Part shown: in pieces, positions 46,287 to 54,878 of the stretch
Layout: each line of letters begins with the position of its first letter
Numbering within the stretch: position 1 is the first letter of the stretch
DNA from: Streptomonospora alba
GTDB taxonomy: Bacteria > Actinomycetota > Actinomycetes > Streptosporangiales > Streptosporangiaceae
Length of the DNA: 64,000 nucleotides
NCBI RefSeq assembly: GCF_000826685.1
Contig: NZ_JROO01000006.1
Coordinates: 298,810-362,809, forward strand
Reading direction: 5' to 3'
The notes under the pieces: generated by a model
What the model was told of the DNA's origin: nothing
Databases searched by the model: none
The model's input: the letters and a program-made list of their open reading frames with translations, nothing else
Position numbers and translations under genes: made by a program

Positions 46287-46973
46287 TCAGTTCGCGGGGG
46301 AGGCGGCGGAGCGGGCGCGCAGCCCGGGGGCGATCACCCGGCGGCGCAGCAGGGCGAACAGGGTCGTGACCGCCAGGGCCAGCAGGACCACCAACAGCGC
46401 CCCGCCCAGGATCTGCTCGATGATCTGCTGGGACTGGCCGTCGACGATGAACCGGCCCAGCCCGCCGATGCCTACGTAGGCGGCGATGGTGGCCGTGGAG
46501 ACGACCTGGATGGCGGCGGTGCGCAGGCCCAGCAGGATCAGCGGCATGGCCATCGGTATCTCCAGGCTCCACAGGACCTCGCGGCCGCGCATACCCATGC
46601 CCCGGGCCGCGTCGGTGAGCTGGGGATCGACACCGCGCACCCCCTCGTAGGTGTTGACCAGGACGGGCGGTACGGCCAGCGCCACCAGCGCCACCAGCAC
46701 CGGAACCAGGCCCAGCCCCATACCCAGCACGACCAGGGTGAGCACGCCGATGGTGGGCAGGGCGCGGGCGAAGTTGGCCAGGCTGATGGCCGCGAAACCG
46801 CCGCGGCCGGTGTGGCCGGTGAGCAGACCGACGGGGATCGCGATCACGGCGGCGGCCAGCAGCGCCAGCAGCGAGTAGTAGAGGTGCTCGGCGAAGCGCA
46901 CGGGGATGCCGCCCGGACCGCTCCACTGCTCCGGCTGGGCGAACCAGGAGGCCACGTCGGCGAGGAGGCTCAC
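46287..46973 (-). CDS. Osmoprotectant ABC transporter permease (second)
   Basis: 228 residues, six membrane helices, with the binding-protein-dependent permease loop TDAARGMGMRGREVLWSLEIPMAMPLI (EAA-like motif, about 127-153). GTG start at 46973 overlaps the stop of the first permease by four bases; a much longer frame upstream is out of homology. Pairs with the other permease to form the channel of the OpuB/OpuC-type importer. Confidence 0.92.
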   Translation of the reverse strand: MSLLADVASWFAQPEQWSGPGGIPVRFAEHLYYSLLALLAAAVIAIPVGLLTGHTGRGGFAAISLANFARALPTIGVLTLVVLGMGLGLVPVLVALVALAVPPVLVNTYEGVRGVDPQLTDAARGMGMRGREVLWSLEIPMAMPLILLGLRTAAIQVVSTATIAAYVGIGGLGRFIVDGQSQQIIEQILGGALLVVLLALAVTTLFALLRRRVIAPGLRARSAASPAN

Positions 46974-47752
46974 GCTGCCGCCCCCTCTCCGGCCCGCGCG
47001 GCGGTGGTATCGGCGGCCCGGCGGCGCGCGGCGCGGCCGCGGCGCCGGGCGGGGCCGCGATCGCGCGCCCACGGGGTGAGTGCGCGTTGGGCCAGCACGA
47101 GCAGGCCGTCGGTGGCGAAGGCCAGCGCTACCGAGAGCGCGATGCCCACCACGACCGGGGCGGCGAAGTCGCGGGCGAAGCCGTAGGTGAGGATGATGCC
47201 GCCCAAGCCGCCCAGACCCACCAGGGAGGCGACGCTGACCATGCTGATGGTGGCCACCGACGCCACGCGCAGGCCCGCGATGATCACCGGCACCGCCACC
47301 GGCAGTTCGACCCGCAGCAGTCGGCGCAGCGGTCCGAACCCCATGGCCACCGCGGCCTGGCGCACGTGGTGGGGCACCTGGTCGAGGCCGTCGACGACGT
47401 TGGGGACCAGGATCGCCAGGGTGTACAGCGCCAGCGGGATGATGGCCGTCCACGGACTGAACGCGGTGTAGGGCAGCAGCAGGAAGAACAGCGCCAGCGA
47501 CGGAACGGCGTAGAGCGCGTTCACGCTGCCGAGGACCGGCGCGTAGAAGGCGCGGAAGCGCACGCACAGCACACCCAGCGGCACCGCCAGGGCCAGTCCG
47601 ATCAGCACGGAGGCGTAGGACAGCAGCACGTGCTCGGCCAGCAGCGGACCGACAGGATCGTCGAGGTTGTGCCGGCCCCACCGCCAGGCCTCGACCGCCC
47701 GGCCCCACAGCGGCTCGGCGGATGTCGCGGCCGCGATCGCCGGCTCAGCCAT
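46970..47752 (-). CDS. Osmoprotectant ABC transporter permease (first)
   Basis: 260 residues, about six membrane helices, EAA-like loop RQAAVAMGFGPLRRLLRVELPVAVPVI (about 130-156), then an Arg/Ala-rich C-terminal tail (about 225-260) that is unlike the compact end of the partner. ATG 47752 overlaps the ATPase stop by eight bases, and its own stop overlaps the next permease start. Second gene of the operon. Confidence 0.92.
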   Translation of the reverse strand: MAEPAIAAATSAEPLWGRAVEAWRWGRHNLDDPVGPLLAEHVLLSYASVLIGLALAVPLGVLCVRFRAFYAPVLGSVNALYAVPSLALFFLLLPYTAFSPWTAIIPLALYTLAILVPNVVDGLDQVPHHVRQAAVAMGFGPLRRLLRVELPVAVPVIIAGLRVASVATISMVSVASLVGLGGLGGIILTYGFARDFAAPVVVGIALSVALAFATDGLLVLAQRALTPWARDRGPARRRGRAARRRAADTTAARAGEGAAA

Positions 47753-48896
47753 GTCCGTCCGCCGCGGTGGAGTGTTCGTCGTCGCTGCCGATCGCCCAGA
47801 TGGCCGAGCCCAGCTCGGTCTGGGCGACGGCGCCCAGCGCGGTGCCGTCGTCGGCCACGCCGACCGCGCGCCCGGCCGGGGAGAGGACGGCGGCGTCCAG
47901 CGCGGCCCGCAGCGAGTCGGTGGAGACCGTGAAGATGTGGCCGTAGCCGACCAGCTCCAGCTTGGCGACGTCGTGGTCGTCGGCGGCAGCCGCAAGCGTC
48001 TCGGTCGAGACCCAGCCCATCGGGCGGTGTCCGGTGTCGACGACAAGCAGCCAGGGCTCGCCGGTGCGCCGCGCCACCGCGCGGGCCCCGGCGGCGGTCT
48101 CGCCCGCGGTGACGATGACGTCGCTGCGCAGCGGCAGTTGGCGGGCGGGGAAGAAGGACAGCCGGCGCACGCCCCGGTCGTAGCCGACGAAGGCCTCGAC
48201 GAACTCGTCGACGGGCTCGGCCAGCAGCCGCTCGGGGCTGTCGAGCTGGGCCAGCCGCCCCCCGGGGCGCAGCACGGCGATGCTGTCGCCGAGCTTGACG
48301 GCCTCGTCGATGTCGTGGGTGACGAAGACGACGGTCTTGCGCAGCTCGGCCTGCAGCCGCAGCAGCTCGTCCTGCAGGCCCCCGCGCACGACGGGGTCGA
48401 CGGCGCTGAAGGGTTCGTCCATGAGCAGCACGGGCGGATCGGCGGCCAGCGCACGCGCGACGCCCACGCGCTGCTGCTGGCCGCCGGAGAGCTGGTGGGG
48501 GTAGCGCGAGGCGTGGCCGGGTTCGAGTCCGACGAGCTCCATCAGTTCGCGGGAGCGCTCGCGCGCCCGCTTCTTGGGCCAGCCCAGCAGCTGGGGGACG
48601 GTGGCGATGTTGTCGGCCACGGTGCGGTGCGGGAACAGCCCCGCCTGCTGGATGACGTAGCCGATGGAGCGGCGCAGTACCGGCGGGTCCTGGCCGCGGA
48701 CGTCACTGCCGTCGATCGCCACCCGGCCCGCGGTGGGCTCGACCATGCGGTTGATCATCCGCAGGGCGGTGGTCTTGCCGCTGCCCGAGGAGCCCACCAG
48801 CACGGTGGTGTGGCCGGTGGGCACGGTCAGGTCGAGGTTGTCGACGGCGACGGTGCCATCGGGGTACTGCTTGCTCACGCCCTCGAAGGTGATCAT
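47745..48896 (-). CDS. Osmoprotectant ABC transporter ATPase (ProV/OpuCA type)
   Basis: 383 residues. Walker A GSSGSGKT (Lys41), Q-loop IQQAGLFPH, signature LSGGQQQR, Walker B VLLMDEPFSAVDP, switch VTHD. The C-terminal part (about 245-383) has two CBS-like repeats (RTGEPWLLVVDTGHRPMGWV and SPAGRAVGVADDGTALGAV), which in OpuA-type ATPases sense ionic strength or cyclic di-AMP. First gene of the operon. ATG 48896 chosen by homology (MITFEGVSKQYPDGT); the ribosome site GAGGAG is rather far (about 16 bases). Confidence 0.94.
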   Translation of the reverse strand: MITFEGVSKQYPDGTVAVDNLDLTVPTGHTTVLVGSSGSGKTTALRMINRMVEPTAGRVAIDGSDVRGQDPPVLRRSIGYVIQQAGLFPHRTVADNIATVPQLLGWPKKRARERSRELMELVGLEPGHASRYPHQLSGGQQQRVGVARALAADPPVLLMDEPFSAVDPVVRGGLQDELLRLQAELRKTVVFVTHDIDEAVKLGDSIAVLRPGGRLAQLDSPERLLAEPVDEFVEAFVGYDRGVRRLSFFPARQLPLRSDVIVTAGETAAGARAVARRTGEPWLLVVDTGHRPMGWVSTETLAAAADDHDVAKLELVGYGHIFTVSTDSLRAALDAAVLSPAGRAVGVADDGTALGAVAQTELGSAIWAIGSDDEHSTAADGHG

Positions 48897-49003
48897 GTGC
48901 TCGGTGGTGTCTCTCCTCGGGGCGTCGTGCCCGGTCCGTCGTTCGCTTGCGTGTACCCGGCTCCCGGCAGGCCAAACGGCGCCGCCGCGACGGGTCGGGC
49001 GGC

Positions 49004-49663
49004 TCAGTCGGACTGGGCCGCGATCCATCCGGGAAGTTCGGCCAGGCCGTCGAGCACGGCGTCGGCCTCGCCTGCCTCGGCGCGCCCGGCGTGCAGGTAG
49101 CCGAGCATGCCGCGGCGCAGCAGGGCCGCGCGCAGGCCCGCCCGCTTGGCGGGCAGCACGTCGTTGTCGAGGCGGTCGCCGACGTAGAGGATGTCGGCGG
49201 GGGTGGCGCCGGTGACCTCCACGACCCGGGAGAAGAACGCGGGGTCGGGTTTGGCCACGCCCCAGTCCTCGGAGACGTGGATCCGGTCGGCGGGCAGGTC
49301 CATGGCCTCCAGGGAGGCCCCGGCGGCGGAGGGCTGGTTGCCGGCGACGACCACGCTCAGGCCCATCGCGCGCAGCTCGGCCAGGGCGGGGCGAACGTCG
49401 GCGTAGAGGTCGCCGGCGTCGAAGTTCTCGCGCAGCGACTCGGGTTCCTCGGCCAGCCAGGCCGCGGATTCCGCACTGAGCTCGAAACCGGGTTCGACCA
49501 GTCGGAACGCGTCGATCAACGGGCGGCCCTCAGCGAGCACGGCCCCCATGAGCCCGAAGAAGGCCAGCCGCGGCACCCCCAGGCGGTCGGCCCACCGCTC
49601 GAAGATGCGGGTCTCGTCGATGAGGGTCTCGCCGACGTCGAGCACCACACTGCGAATCTTCAC
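49004..49663 (-). CDS. HAD-superfamily hydrolase (phosphatase)
   Basis: 219 residues from the GTG at 49663 (VKIRSVVLDVGETLIDE). Motif I VLDVGETL (first Asp of DxD replaced pattern D-V-G-E-T kept as in many HAD proteins), motif II VVVAGNQPS, motif III Lys with GVAKPDPAFF, motif IV YVGDRLDND. Probably a small-molecule phosphatase, substrate unknown. TAGCGT lies seven bases before the GTG, fitting a leaderless transcript, while a longer start at 49723 lacks support. About 108 bases from the osmoprotectant ATPase gene on the same strand. Confidence 0.85.
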   Translation of the reverse strand: MKIRSVVLDVGETLIDETRIFERWADRLGVPRLAFFGLMGAVLAEGRPLIDAFRLVEPGFELSAESAAWLAEEPESLRENFDAGDLYADVRPALAELRAMGLSVVVAGNQPSAAGASLEAMDLPADRIHVSEDWGVAKPDPAFFSRVVEVTGATPADILYVGDRLDNDVLPAKRAGLRAALLRRGMLGYLHAGRAEAGEADAVLDGLAELPGWIAAQSD

Positions 49664-49755
49664 GAAAGGGACGCTAGCACGGGGTCGTGACACAGCCCCG
49701 GGCCGACCAGCGGGTGTCGTCACCGGCCCTGCCCAGGTGCGGCCGGGCCCCGGTC

Positions 49756-50502
49756 TCAGCCGCCCGCGGGCGGGCGCAGCACGGCGAAGGCGTCCGTGAT
49801 CTCCAGGCGGCGGGCGCGGAAGCGGAACAGCGCCGCCGGGCGCCCGCCCGAGCGGCCCGAGGCGACGAAGCCGCCCGTCTCCTCGATCTGGCCGCGGCGC
49901 AGCAGTACGCGGCGCAGGTTGGTGGCGGCGACGTCGTGGCCCAGCGCGGCGCGGTAGTAGCGCGACAGCTGCGAGACGGTGAACTCCGGCGGCGCGAGCG
50001 CGAAACCGATGTTGGTGTAGGAGAGTTTGGCGCGCAGCCGCCTGCGCCCCGAGTGCACGATGTCGGCGTGGTCGAAGCCCATCCCGGGCAGGTCCACGGC
50101 GGGATGCCAGGTGGTGTCATCGGGCACGACCGGGTCGATGCCGGCGGGCACGAGGCCGAGGTAGGCGGTGGCCAGGATGCGCCCCTGCGGGTGGCGGCAG
50201 GGGTCGCCCCGGGTCTCCAGCTGCTCCAGATGCGCCAGATCGCGTACGTCGACCTTCTGGGCGAGCTGGCGGCGGATGGAGTCGTCCAGCCCTTCGGCGC
50301 CGCCCAGCCGTCCGCCGGGCAGGACCCAGTGCTCCTCGTAGGGCGGGCGCCCGCGCCGCCACAGCAGTACGCACAGCTGGTCGCCGCGGATCTGGAAGAC
50401 CACGGCCAGCACTTCGTGCCCGGCGGAGGCGCCGTCGGGGGCCGGGCGGACCGCGGCGGCCTCCGCGGCCGCAGCCCGCGGACCGGGCTCGGCGCCGCTC
50501 AC
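49756..50502 (-). CDS. nrtR: NUDIX-winged-helix transcription regulator, NrtR-like
   Basis: 248 residues from GTG 50502 (GAGGG six bases upstream); the frame extends to 50601 without ribosome site. N-terminal NUDIX-like domain (about 30-160: VLAVVFQIRG, EEHWVLPGGRLGGAEGLDDSIRRQL) whose catalytic NUDIX box is degenerate, as in NrtR sensors of ADP-ribose, and C-terminal winged helix (about 175-240: FTVSQLSRYYRAALG, NLRRVLLRRGQIEETG). NrtR represses NAD synthesis genes; here it is divergent from nadA, 229 bp away, making nadA the obvious target. Confidence 0.88.
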   Translation of the reverse strand: MSGAEPGPRAAAAEAAAVRPAPDGASAGHEVLAVVFQIRGDQLCVLLWRRGRPPYEEHWVLPGGRLGGAEGLDDSIRRQLAQKVDVRDLAHLEQLETRGDPCRHPQGRILATAYLGLVPAGIDPVVPDDTTWHPAVDLPGMGFDHADIVHSGRRRLRAKLSYTNIGFALAPPEFTVSQLSRYYRAALGHDVAATNLRRVLLRRGQIEETGGFVASGRSGGRPAALFRFRARRLEITDAFAVLRPPAGG

Positions 50503-50731
50503 CGGTACGCCCTCGCGGTCGCGCAGCGCACCGCGGCCGCCGCGGTGCGCGCTGCCATCCTCATCACGCTGACTGCCCCTGTGCCCGCCATGATCCCCCA
50601 TGTTAGAGTGTCAGGAGTTTTTGACTGCAAGACAAAAACCGGATGCGGACCGAAACCCGCAGTCGGCGCGAGAGCCGGCCACCTCCGGGCACCGGATCAC
50701 CGGGCCTCTCTCTCGAAGGAAGAGCACGGAC
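50503..50731. promoter_or_regulatory. Divergent promoter region nrtR / nadA
   Basis: Contains an AT-richer core around 50603-50640. TAGAGT (50604-50609) is a plus-strand -10 candidate, TAACAT the overlapping minus-strand one with TTGCAG 19 bases away. GTCA-n9-TGAC (about 50611-50627) is a possible operator for the NUDIX regulator. Exact sites are uncertain. Confidence 0.4.
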
Positions 50732-51730
50732 ATGGCAACCGCCCCCGCTGCAGCAGACACCGCGACCGTCCAGGACTGGGCCGCCGAAGTGCGGCACCTG
50801 GCGGCCGAGCGCAACGCGGTCATCCTGGCGCACAACTACCAGCGTCCCGAGATCCAGGACGTCGCCCACCACACCGGCGACTCCCTCGCGCTGTCGCGCC
50901 TGGCCGCCGAGGTCGACGCCGACACCATCGTCTTCTGCGGCGTCCACTTCATGGCCGAGACCGCCAAGATCCTCTCACCGGAGAAGACGGTCCTGCTGCC
51001 CGACCTCAACGCGGGCTGCTCGCTGGCGGACACCATCACCGCCGAGGACGTGCGCGCGTGGCGCGCCGAGCACCCCGGCGCCGTCGTCGTCGCCTACGTC
51101 AACACCTCCGCGGCGGTCAAAGCCGAGACCGACATCTGCTGCACCTCCTCCAACGCCGCCGATGTCATCCGCTCGATCCCCGAGGAGCAGGAGATCCTGT
51201 TCCTGCCCGACCAGTTCCTGGGCGCGCACGTCAAGCGGGTGACCGGACGGGACAACATCCACGTGTGGATGGGCGAGTGCCACGTGCACGCGGGCATCGA
51301 CGGCCACAGCCTGCGCGAGCGGGTGAACTCCGAGCCCGACGCCGAGGTGTACGTGCACCCCGAGTGCGGCTGCGCGACATCGGCGCTGTACCTGGTGGGC
51401 TCGGGCGCGGTGCCCGAGGACCGCGTCAAGGTGCTCTCCACGGGCGGCATGCTCAGCGCCGCGGAGGAGTCCACGGCCGACAAGGTCCTGGTCGCCACCG
51501 AGACCGGCATGCTGCACCAGTTGCGCGGCGTGAACCCGGACACGGCCTTCGAGCCGGTCAATTCGCGCGCCGAGTGCCACTACATGAAGATGATCACGGC
51601 CGACAAGCTGCTCACGACACTGCGCAAGGGCACCGGGGAGATCGTCGTCGACGACGAGACCGCGGCCCGGGCGCGTCGCTCGGTGGAGCGGATGGTGGCC
51701 ATCGGCACGCCCTCGCGCGGCGGGGAGTGA
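50732..51730 (+). CDS. nadA: Quinolinate synthase A
   Basis: [4Fe-4S] enzyme condensing iminoaspartate with dihydroxyacetone phosphate to quinolinate in de novo NAD synthesis. 332 residues. Family blocks: [46 protein letters not shown] (cluster Cys), [11 protein letters not shown] (Cys) and [11 protein letters not shown] (Cys), then [15 protein letters not shown] 50732 with GAAGGA upstream; N-terminal extra frame rejected. Unlike most actinobacteria there is no nadB or nadC directly downstream; the next gene is unrelated. Confidence 0.97.
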   Translation: MATAPAAADTATVQDWAAEVRHLAAERNAVILAHNYQRPEIQDVAHHTGDSLALSRLAAEVDADTIVFCGVHFMAETAKILSPEKTVLLPDLNAGCSLADTITAEDVRAWRAEHPGAVVVAYVNTSAAVKAETDICCTSSNAADVIRSIPEEQEILFLPDQFLGAHVKRVTGRDNIHVWMGECHVHAGIDGHSLRERVNSEPDAEVYVHPECGCATSALYLVGSGAVPEDRVKVLSTGGMLSAAEESTADKVLVATETGMLHQLRGVNPDTAFEPVNSRAECHYMKMITADKLLTTLRKGTGEIVVDDETAARARRSVERMVAIGTPSRGGE

Positions 51731-51828
51731 GCGCCGGCGCGCGCAAGCGTGCCGTCGGGCGGCGCGCGGGAGGACGAGGCGGGTCCGGGCGCCTCCCCCG
51801 CGTGCCGACGCCGCCCTCGCCGATCCAG

Positions 51829-51858
51829 GTGACAAAGAGCTTACCTTCGGGCTATAAC
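51829..51858 (+). promoter_or_regulatory. Strong sigma-70-type promoter before sigma-like gene
   Basis: GTGACA (51829-51834), 18-base spacer, TATAAC (51853-51858). Predicted transcription start about 51865, about 108 bases before the GTG start. Among the best -35/-10 pairs in the window. Confidence 0.6.
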
Positions 51859-51909
51859 TGTCCGATGTACCGGACGACGTTCCGTCCATCTCGCTAGCGT
51901 TATCGGACA
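51859..51909 (+). promoter_or_regulatory. Inverted repeat at the start of the sigma-like transcript
   Basis: TGTCCGAT (51859-51866) and ATCGGACA (51902-51909) are perfect 8-base arms; inside are GGACG/CGTCC and the palindrome CGCTAGCG. Either an operator overlapping the transcription start or a leader RNA structure. Confidence 0.4.
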
Positions 51910-51973
51910 ACTCCGGCCTATCGCCCGTTGCAGGGCACCATCGGCCGGTGCATGTCGCGCTTGGGGAGGGAAC

Positions 51974-53572
51974 GTGACATCGCAATCCCCGCAGCAGGGG
52001 ACGACCACCGCTCATCCGGCCCAGCCGTCGCCGCCGGGCCGTTCGTCGCGTGCCTTGGCGGGTCGGCACAGCGCCGCGCCCGCATCCGAACTGGCCGCGG
52101 CTCTGCGCCGCGGCACCGGCTACGACCGGGCCTACGACCTGTTCGCGGGCTCGCTCTACCGCTACTGCTGGTCCCTCCTGGGCCCCGGGGGCAGCAGTGC
52201 CGAACCCGATAGGGCCGCGGCCGCGCTGCACGAGACGTTCCTGGCTGCGGTCCATCGCATCGACGCGCTCCGCGACGACCGCGAGTTCGCCGCCTGGCTG
52301 TTCGCCTTGGCCCGAACCGCCGCCCGGCGGCGGGGGTTCACGCCACGCTCGCCCTACGCCCAACTCGCCACCGCCGAGAGCGAGCAACCTGCGGTGCACC
52401 TGTCGCTGCGGCTCGCGCCCAGCAACCGCGAGCTGCTGGAGCTGTACCTGCGCCACGGGCTGCCCGCCCCGCTCATCGCCCGCGTCCTGGGGTTGGACGC
52501 CGAGACGGCGACCGAGCTGTGCCGCACGGCCGTGCTGCGCGCCGCCGACCAGCTGACCCGCTACACCCTGGCCCCGGAGCACACGCACGGACGCGGTCCC
52601 GACCGCGGCGTGCGCGCGGTGCTGGCCGACCTCGAACCGCCCGGCCCTCCCCCGGCGCTGCGCGCACGGGTACTGGAGGACTGCGCCTCGCCGCGGGCCG
52701 CGAGCCTGCGCCGGAGCGCGGCCGAGGCCCTGGCCCCGCTGGGCGAGAACGGCTTCCCACTGCACCGCAAACGCCCGGTCCCCACTGCGGTCACCGCCAC
52801 CGCCGACGACAGCGATGCGGATGGGGACACCGAGGGCGGTGAGGGCGCGCAGGACACCGGCGCCCACGAGTCCACCGCCCTGCCCGCCGATCGCGTCACC
52901 ACCCGCGACGTCCCCGGCGGGGGCGCGCCCGAGCCGGTGGCCGCCCTCGGCGCGGCGGCGGAGGCCTCTCGGAGACAGCTGCCCACACCGCTTACCGCCC
53001 TGCTGGCCGCAGCGGCGGTCGTGTTAGTCCTGTGGGCCGCTGTAGCCACGGTGCGCGGCTTCGCAGGAGCGGTCACCGACGCCGGATCTCCGGCGCCCGC
53101 ACTCACGGCGGCGCCCTCGCAGGAGCAGAACCGGCCCGGCGCGGCAGCACCGGCTTCCGAAGACGACGGCGCGATGGAGAACGACCGAGCGAGCCCGGAA
53201 CCGATGGAGGACGCCACGGTCTCCGCCGCGCCGACACCGGACACCGCCGGCGCGCCCAACGGCGACGCCCAGCAGGACGCGTCCGAGGGCGCGGACACCG
53301 CGGCCCCCGGTGGGGCCGACCCCTCAGCGACCGCCGGGGCTCCCGAAGGCGGCGACCCGAGCGGCGGCGGGCAGAACAGTGGTGGGCAGGGCGGTGCAAG
53401 CGGCGAAAGCGGCGGAGGATCGGGCGAAGCGGCCGGCGGCGACAGCGGAGGCGGCAGTGGCAGCGGAGGCTCGGACGGCGGCGGCGATTCGGGGGCGGGC
53501 GAGGCCGGCGGCTCGGATTCGAAGGGCCCGGTCTCCGGAATCCTCGACGGTCTCATCGGCCTGCTGAAGTGA
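51974..53572 (+). CDS. Membrane-tethered ECF-sigma-like protein with extracellular Gly/Ser tail
   Basis: 532 residues, GTG start with GGGGAGGG upstream. Residues about 38-120 resemble sigma region 2 (YDRAYDLFAGSLYRYCWSLL ... FLAAVHRIDALRDDREFAAWLFALARTAARRR). About 140-200 resemble region 4 helix-turn-helix (NRELLELYLRHGLPAPLIARVLGLDAETATELCRTAVLRAADQL). Then a disordered acidic linker, one membrane helix (about 337-360, LTALLAAAAVVLVLWAAVATV) and a about 170-residue extracytoplasmic tail extremely rich in Gly, Ser, Ala, Asp. No anti-sigma partner gene adjoins it. It may be a sigma factor held at the membrane, perhaps released by proteolysis, or a degenerate sigma serving as a membrane regulator. 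Confidence 0.75.
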   Translation: MTSQSPQQGTTTAHPAQPSPPGRSSRALAGRHSAAPASELAAALRRGTGYDRAYDLFAGSLYRYCWSLLGPGGSSAEPDRAAAALHETFLAAVHRIDALRDDREFAAWLFALARTAARRRGFTPRSPYAQLATAESEQPAVHLSLRLAPSNRELLELYLRHGLPAPLIARVLGLDAETATELCRTAVLRAADQLTRYTLAPEHTHGRGPDRGVRAVLADLEPPGPPPALRARVLEDCASPRAASLRRSAAEALAPLGENGFPLHRKRPVPTAVTATADDSDADGDTEGGEGAQDTGAHESTALPADRVTTRDVPGGGAPEPVAALGAAAEASRRQLPTPLTALLAAAAVVLVLWAAVATVRGFAGAVTDAGSPAPALTAAPSQEQNRPGAAAPASEDDGAMENDRASPEPMEDATVSAAPTPDTAGAPNGDAQQDASEGADTAAPGGADPSATAGAPEGGDPSGGGQNSGGQGGASGESGGGSGEAAGGDSGGGSGSGGSDGGGDSGAGEAGGSDSKGPVSGILDGLIGLLK

Positions 53573-53589
53573 AGTACGGGCGGGGTGGT

Positions 53590-53609
53590 GGGGCCGGGCG
53601 CCTGGCCCC
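53590..53609. terminator. Short hairpin after sigma-like gene
   Basis: GGGGCC/GGCCCC 6-bp stem with an 8-base loop, 18 bases after the stop; weak. Confidence 0.3.
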
Positions 53610-53866
53610 CGCGCCCAAGCGGGATTCCGCGTGCACGGGCGAGCAACACTTCCGCTCGCGGCGCCGATATGCCCGGAATGTCATTCAGGAGGCCTCCCCC
53701 GGCCGTCCGCCGCTTTCGCCGCCGACCGTCGGGTGCCCGGCCATCCGTAGACAGGACCGACTTCCGCATCGCCGCCCACGGCGATGCCCGGCCCCGCGGC
53801 CGGCACCGGTGAAGACCGCCTCCGGTCCGCTCCCGGGCACCCTCGCCCAGCCGGTGGCTCCCGGCT

Positions 53867-54463
53867 TCAGCAGTGGGCCAGGAGGGGCTCGGCGGCGATC
53901 TCCAGGCGGTGCTGGACCTCGTCGAGGTCGCGGTCGCCCTTGAGGAGTTCCAGGAGTTCGAAGATCCAGACGCTGGCGAGAGAGGCAACGCGGATGTAGG
54001 CGGCGTCGTCGCGGTCGGGCTGCTCCGGGGGGTCGGTCGGCTCCTCGCCTTCGGCGGCGGGGGCGCGGGTGGCCACGCGCCAGAGGAGGTCGGTGATGCG
54101 GACGCCGAGCTCGGTCTTGGCCTCGGCCATGATCAGCGAGCGCACGAGCGCGTCGGCCAGCTCGGGTTCGCGCATCAGGCCGCGGGTAGCGCGCATGAGC
54201 ACGTCGACGGCGCGGCCGGCTGCGGTCTCGGCCGTGGGCGGCCGGCGGCTGATGCTGGTCTCGACGAGGTCCAACTCCTCCGTGACCACCGCGACGACCA
54301 GGTCCATCTTGGAGGGGAAGTAGCGGTAGAGCGTGCCCAGCGCGACACCGGCGCGCTCGGCGACAGCGCGCATCTGCATCGCCTCGACGCCCCCGCGCAG
54401 CGCCAGGGCCGCCGCAGTCTGCACGATCCGCTTACGGCGCTGGTTCTGGCTTCGGGACCGCAT
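53867..54463 (-). CDS. TetR-family repressor, KstR-like
   Basis: 198 residues from ATG 54463 (MRSRSQNQRRKRIVQTA). The DNA-binding part GGVEAMQMRAVAERAGVALGTLYRYFPSKMDLVVAVV is strongly like KstR, the cholesterol/lipid catabolism repressor of mycobacteria; the C-terminal ligand domain shows RIVAVSxx-like RVASLASVWIFELLELLKGDRDLDEV and LEIAAEPLL. The longer frame to 54613 is rejected because the family begins at this Met. Divergent from a metallo-hydrolase gene with three KstR-like palindromes between, so it probably represses itself and that gene. Ligand perhaps a CoA thioester. Confidence 0.88.
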   Translation of the reverse strand: MRSRSQNQRRKRIVQTAAALALRGGVEAMQMRAVAERAGVALGTLYRYFPSKMDLVVAVVTEELDLVETSISRRPPTAETAAGRAVDVLMRATRGLMREPELADALVRSLIMAEAKTELGVRITDLLWRVATRAPAAEGEEPTDPPEQPDRDDAAYIRVASLASVWIFELLELLKGDRDLDEVQHRLEIAAEPLLAHC

Positions 54464-54630
54464 TCCGACCGCCGCCTGCTGGACCGCCACGCCGGCTCTC
54501 CCATCATCGTCGTCCGCGGGGCGGGCGCACCCGCCGCTCCACGCGTTCGGCGGCGAGCCGGCACTCGACGCGGTCCCCGCGGAGGCTCCTCTCAGGGGCA
54601 CCGCTCGGGCCACCGGACGGCGCCCTTACA

Positions 54631-54644
54631 AGAACGTGTTATCC
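54631..54644. promoter_or_regulatory. KstR-like site 1 (AGAACGTGTTAT)
   Basis: Core AAC-GT-GTT at 54633-54640 matches the KstR motif TNNAACNNGTTNNA; flanking ends differ. About 170 bases before the regulator start. Confidence 0.4.
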
Positions 54645-54758
54645 AAGCATCCCCCAACGGTCCGACCTTGCACAACTGTGCACGCGGCCTCTTCACCCAG
54701 CGTCGAATCCGTCCGCCGCTGCGCGTCGGCCTCCGCAGCCCTCGCGGCGGCGCCCCAA

Positions 54759-54772
54759 TGGAATCCGTTCTA
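54759..54772. promoter_or_regulatory. KstR-like site 2 (TGGAATCCGTTCTA)
   Basis: Fits TNNAACNNGTTNNA with a single change (AAT for AAC). Middle of the divergent region. Confidence 0.45.
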
Positions 54773-54840
54773 GTGGCGGGCGTCACTTTTTCGCCCGCGC
54801 TCGCACCCTCCCCGCCGGGAGGCCCGGGCGGCACCGCGAT

Positions 54841-54855
54841 TAGAATCCGATTCTG
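54841..54855. promoter_or_regulatory. KstR-like site 3 (TAGAATCCGATTCTG)
   Basis: Perfect AGAATC-C-GATTCT palindrome sharing GAATCCG with site 2. It ends 24 bases before the hydrolase start codon, where a repressor would block transcription. Confidence 0.5.
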
Positions 54856-54878
54856 TTTCGGTTGAGGAGGAGGATCCC

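Larger units (their letters stand above)
54464..54878. other. Divergent control region TetR / metallo-hydrolase
   Basis: 415 bp with no gene. It carries three KstR-like sites (listed separately) and is otherwise GC-rich. The third site lies 24 bases before the hydrolase start. Confidence 0.6.
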
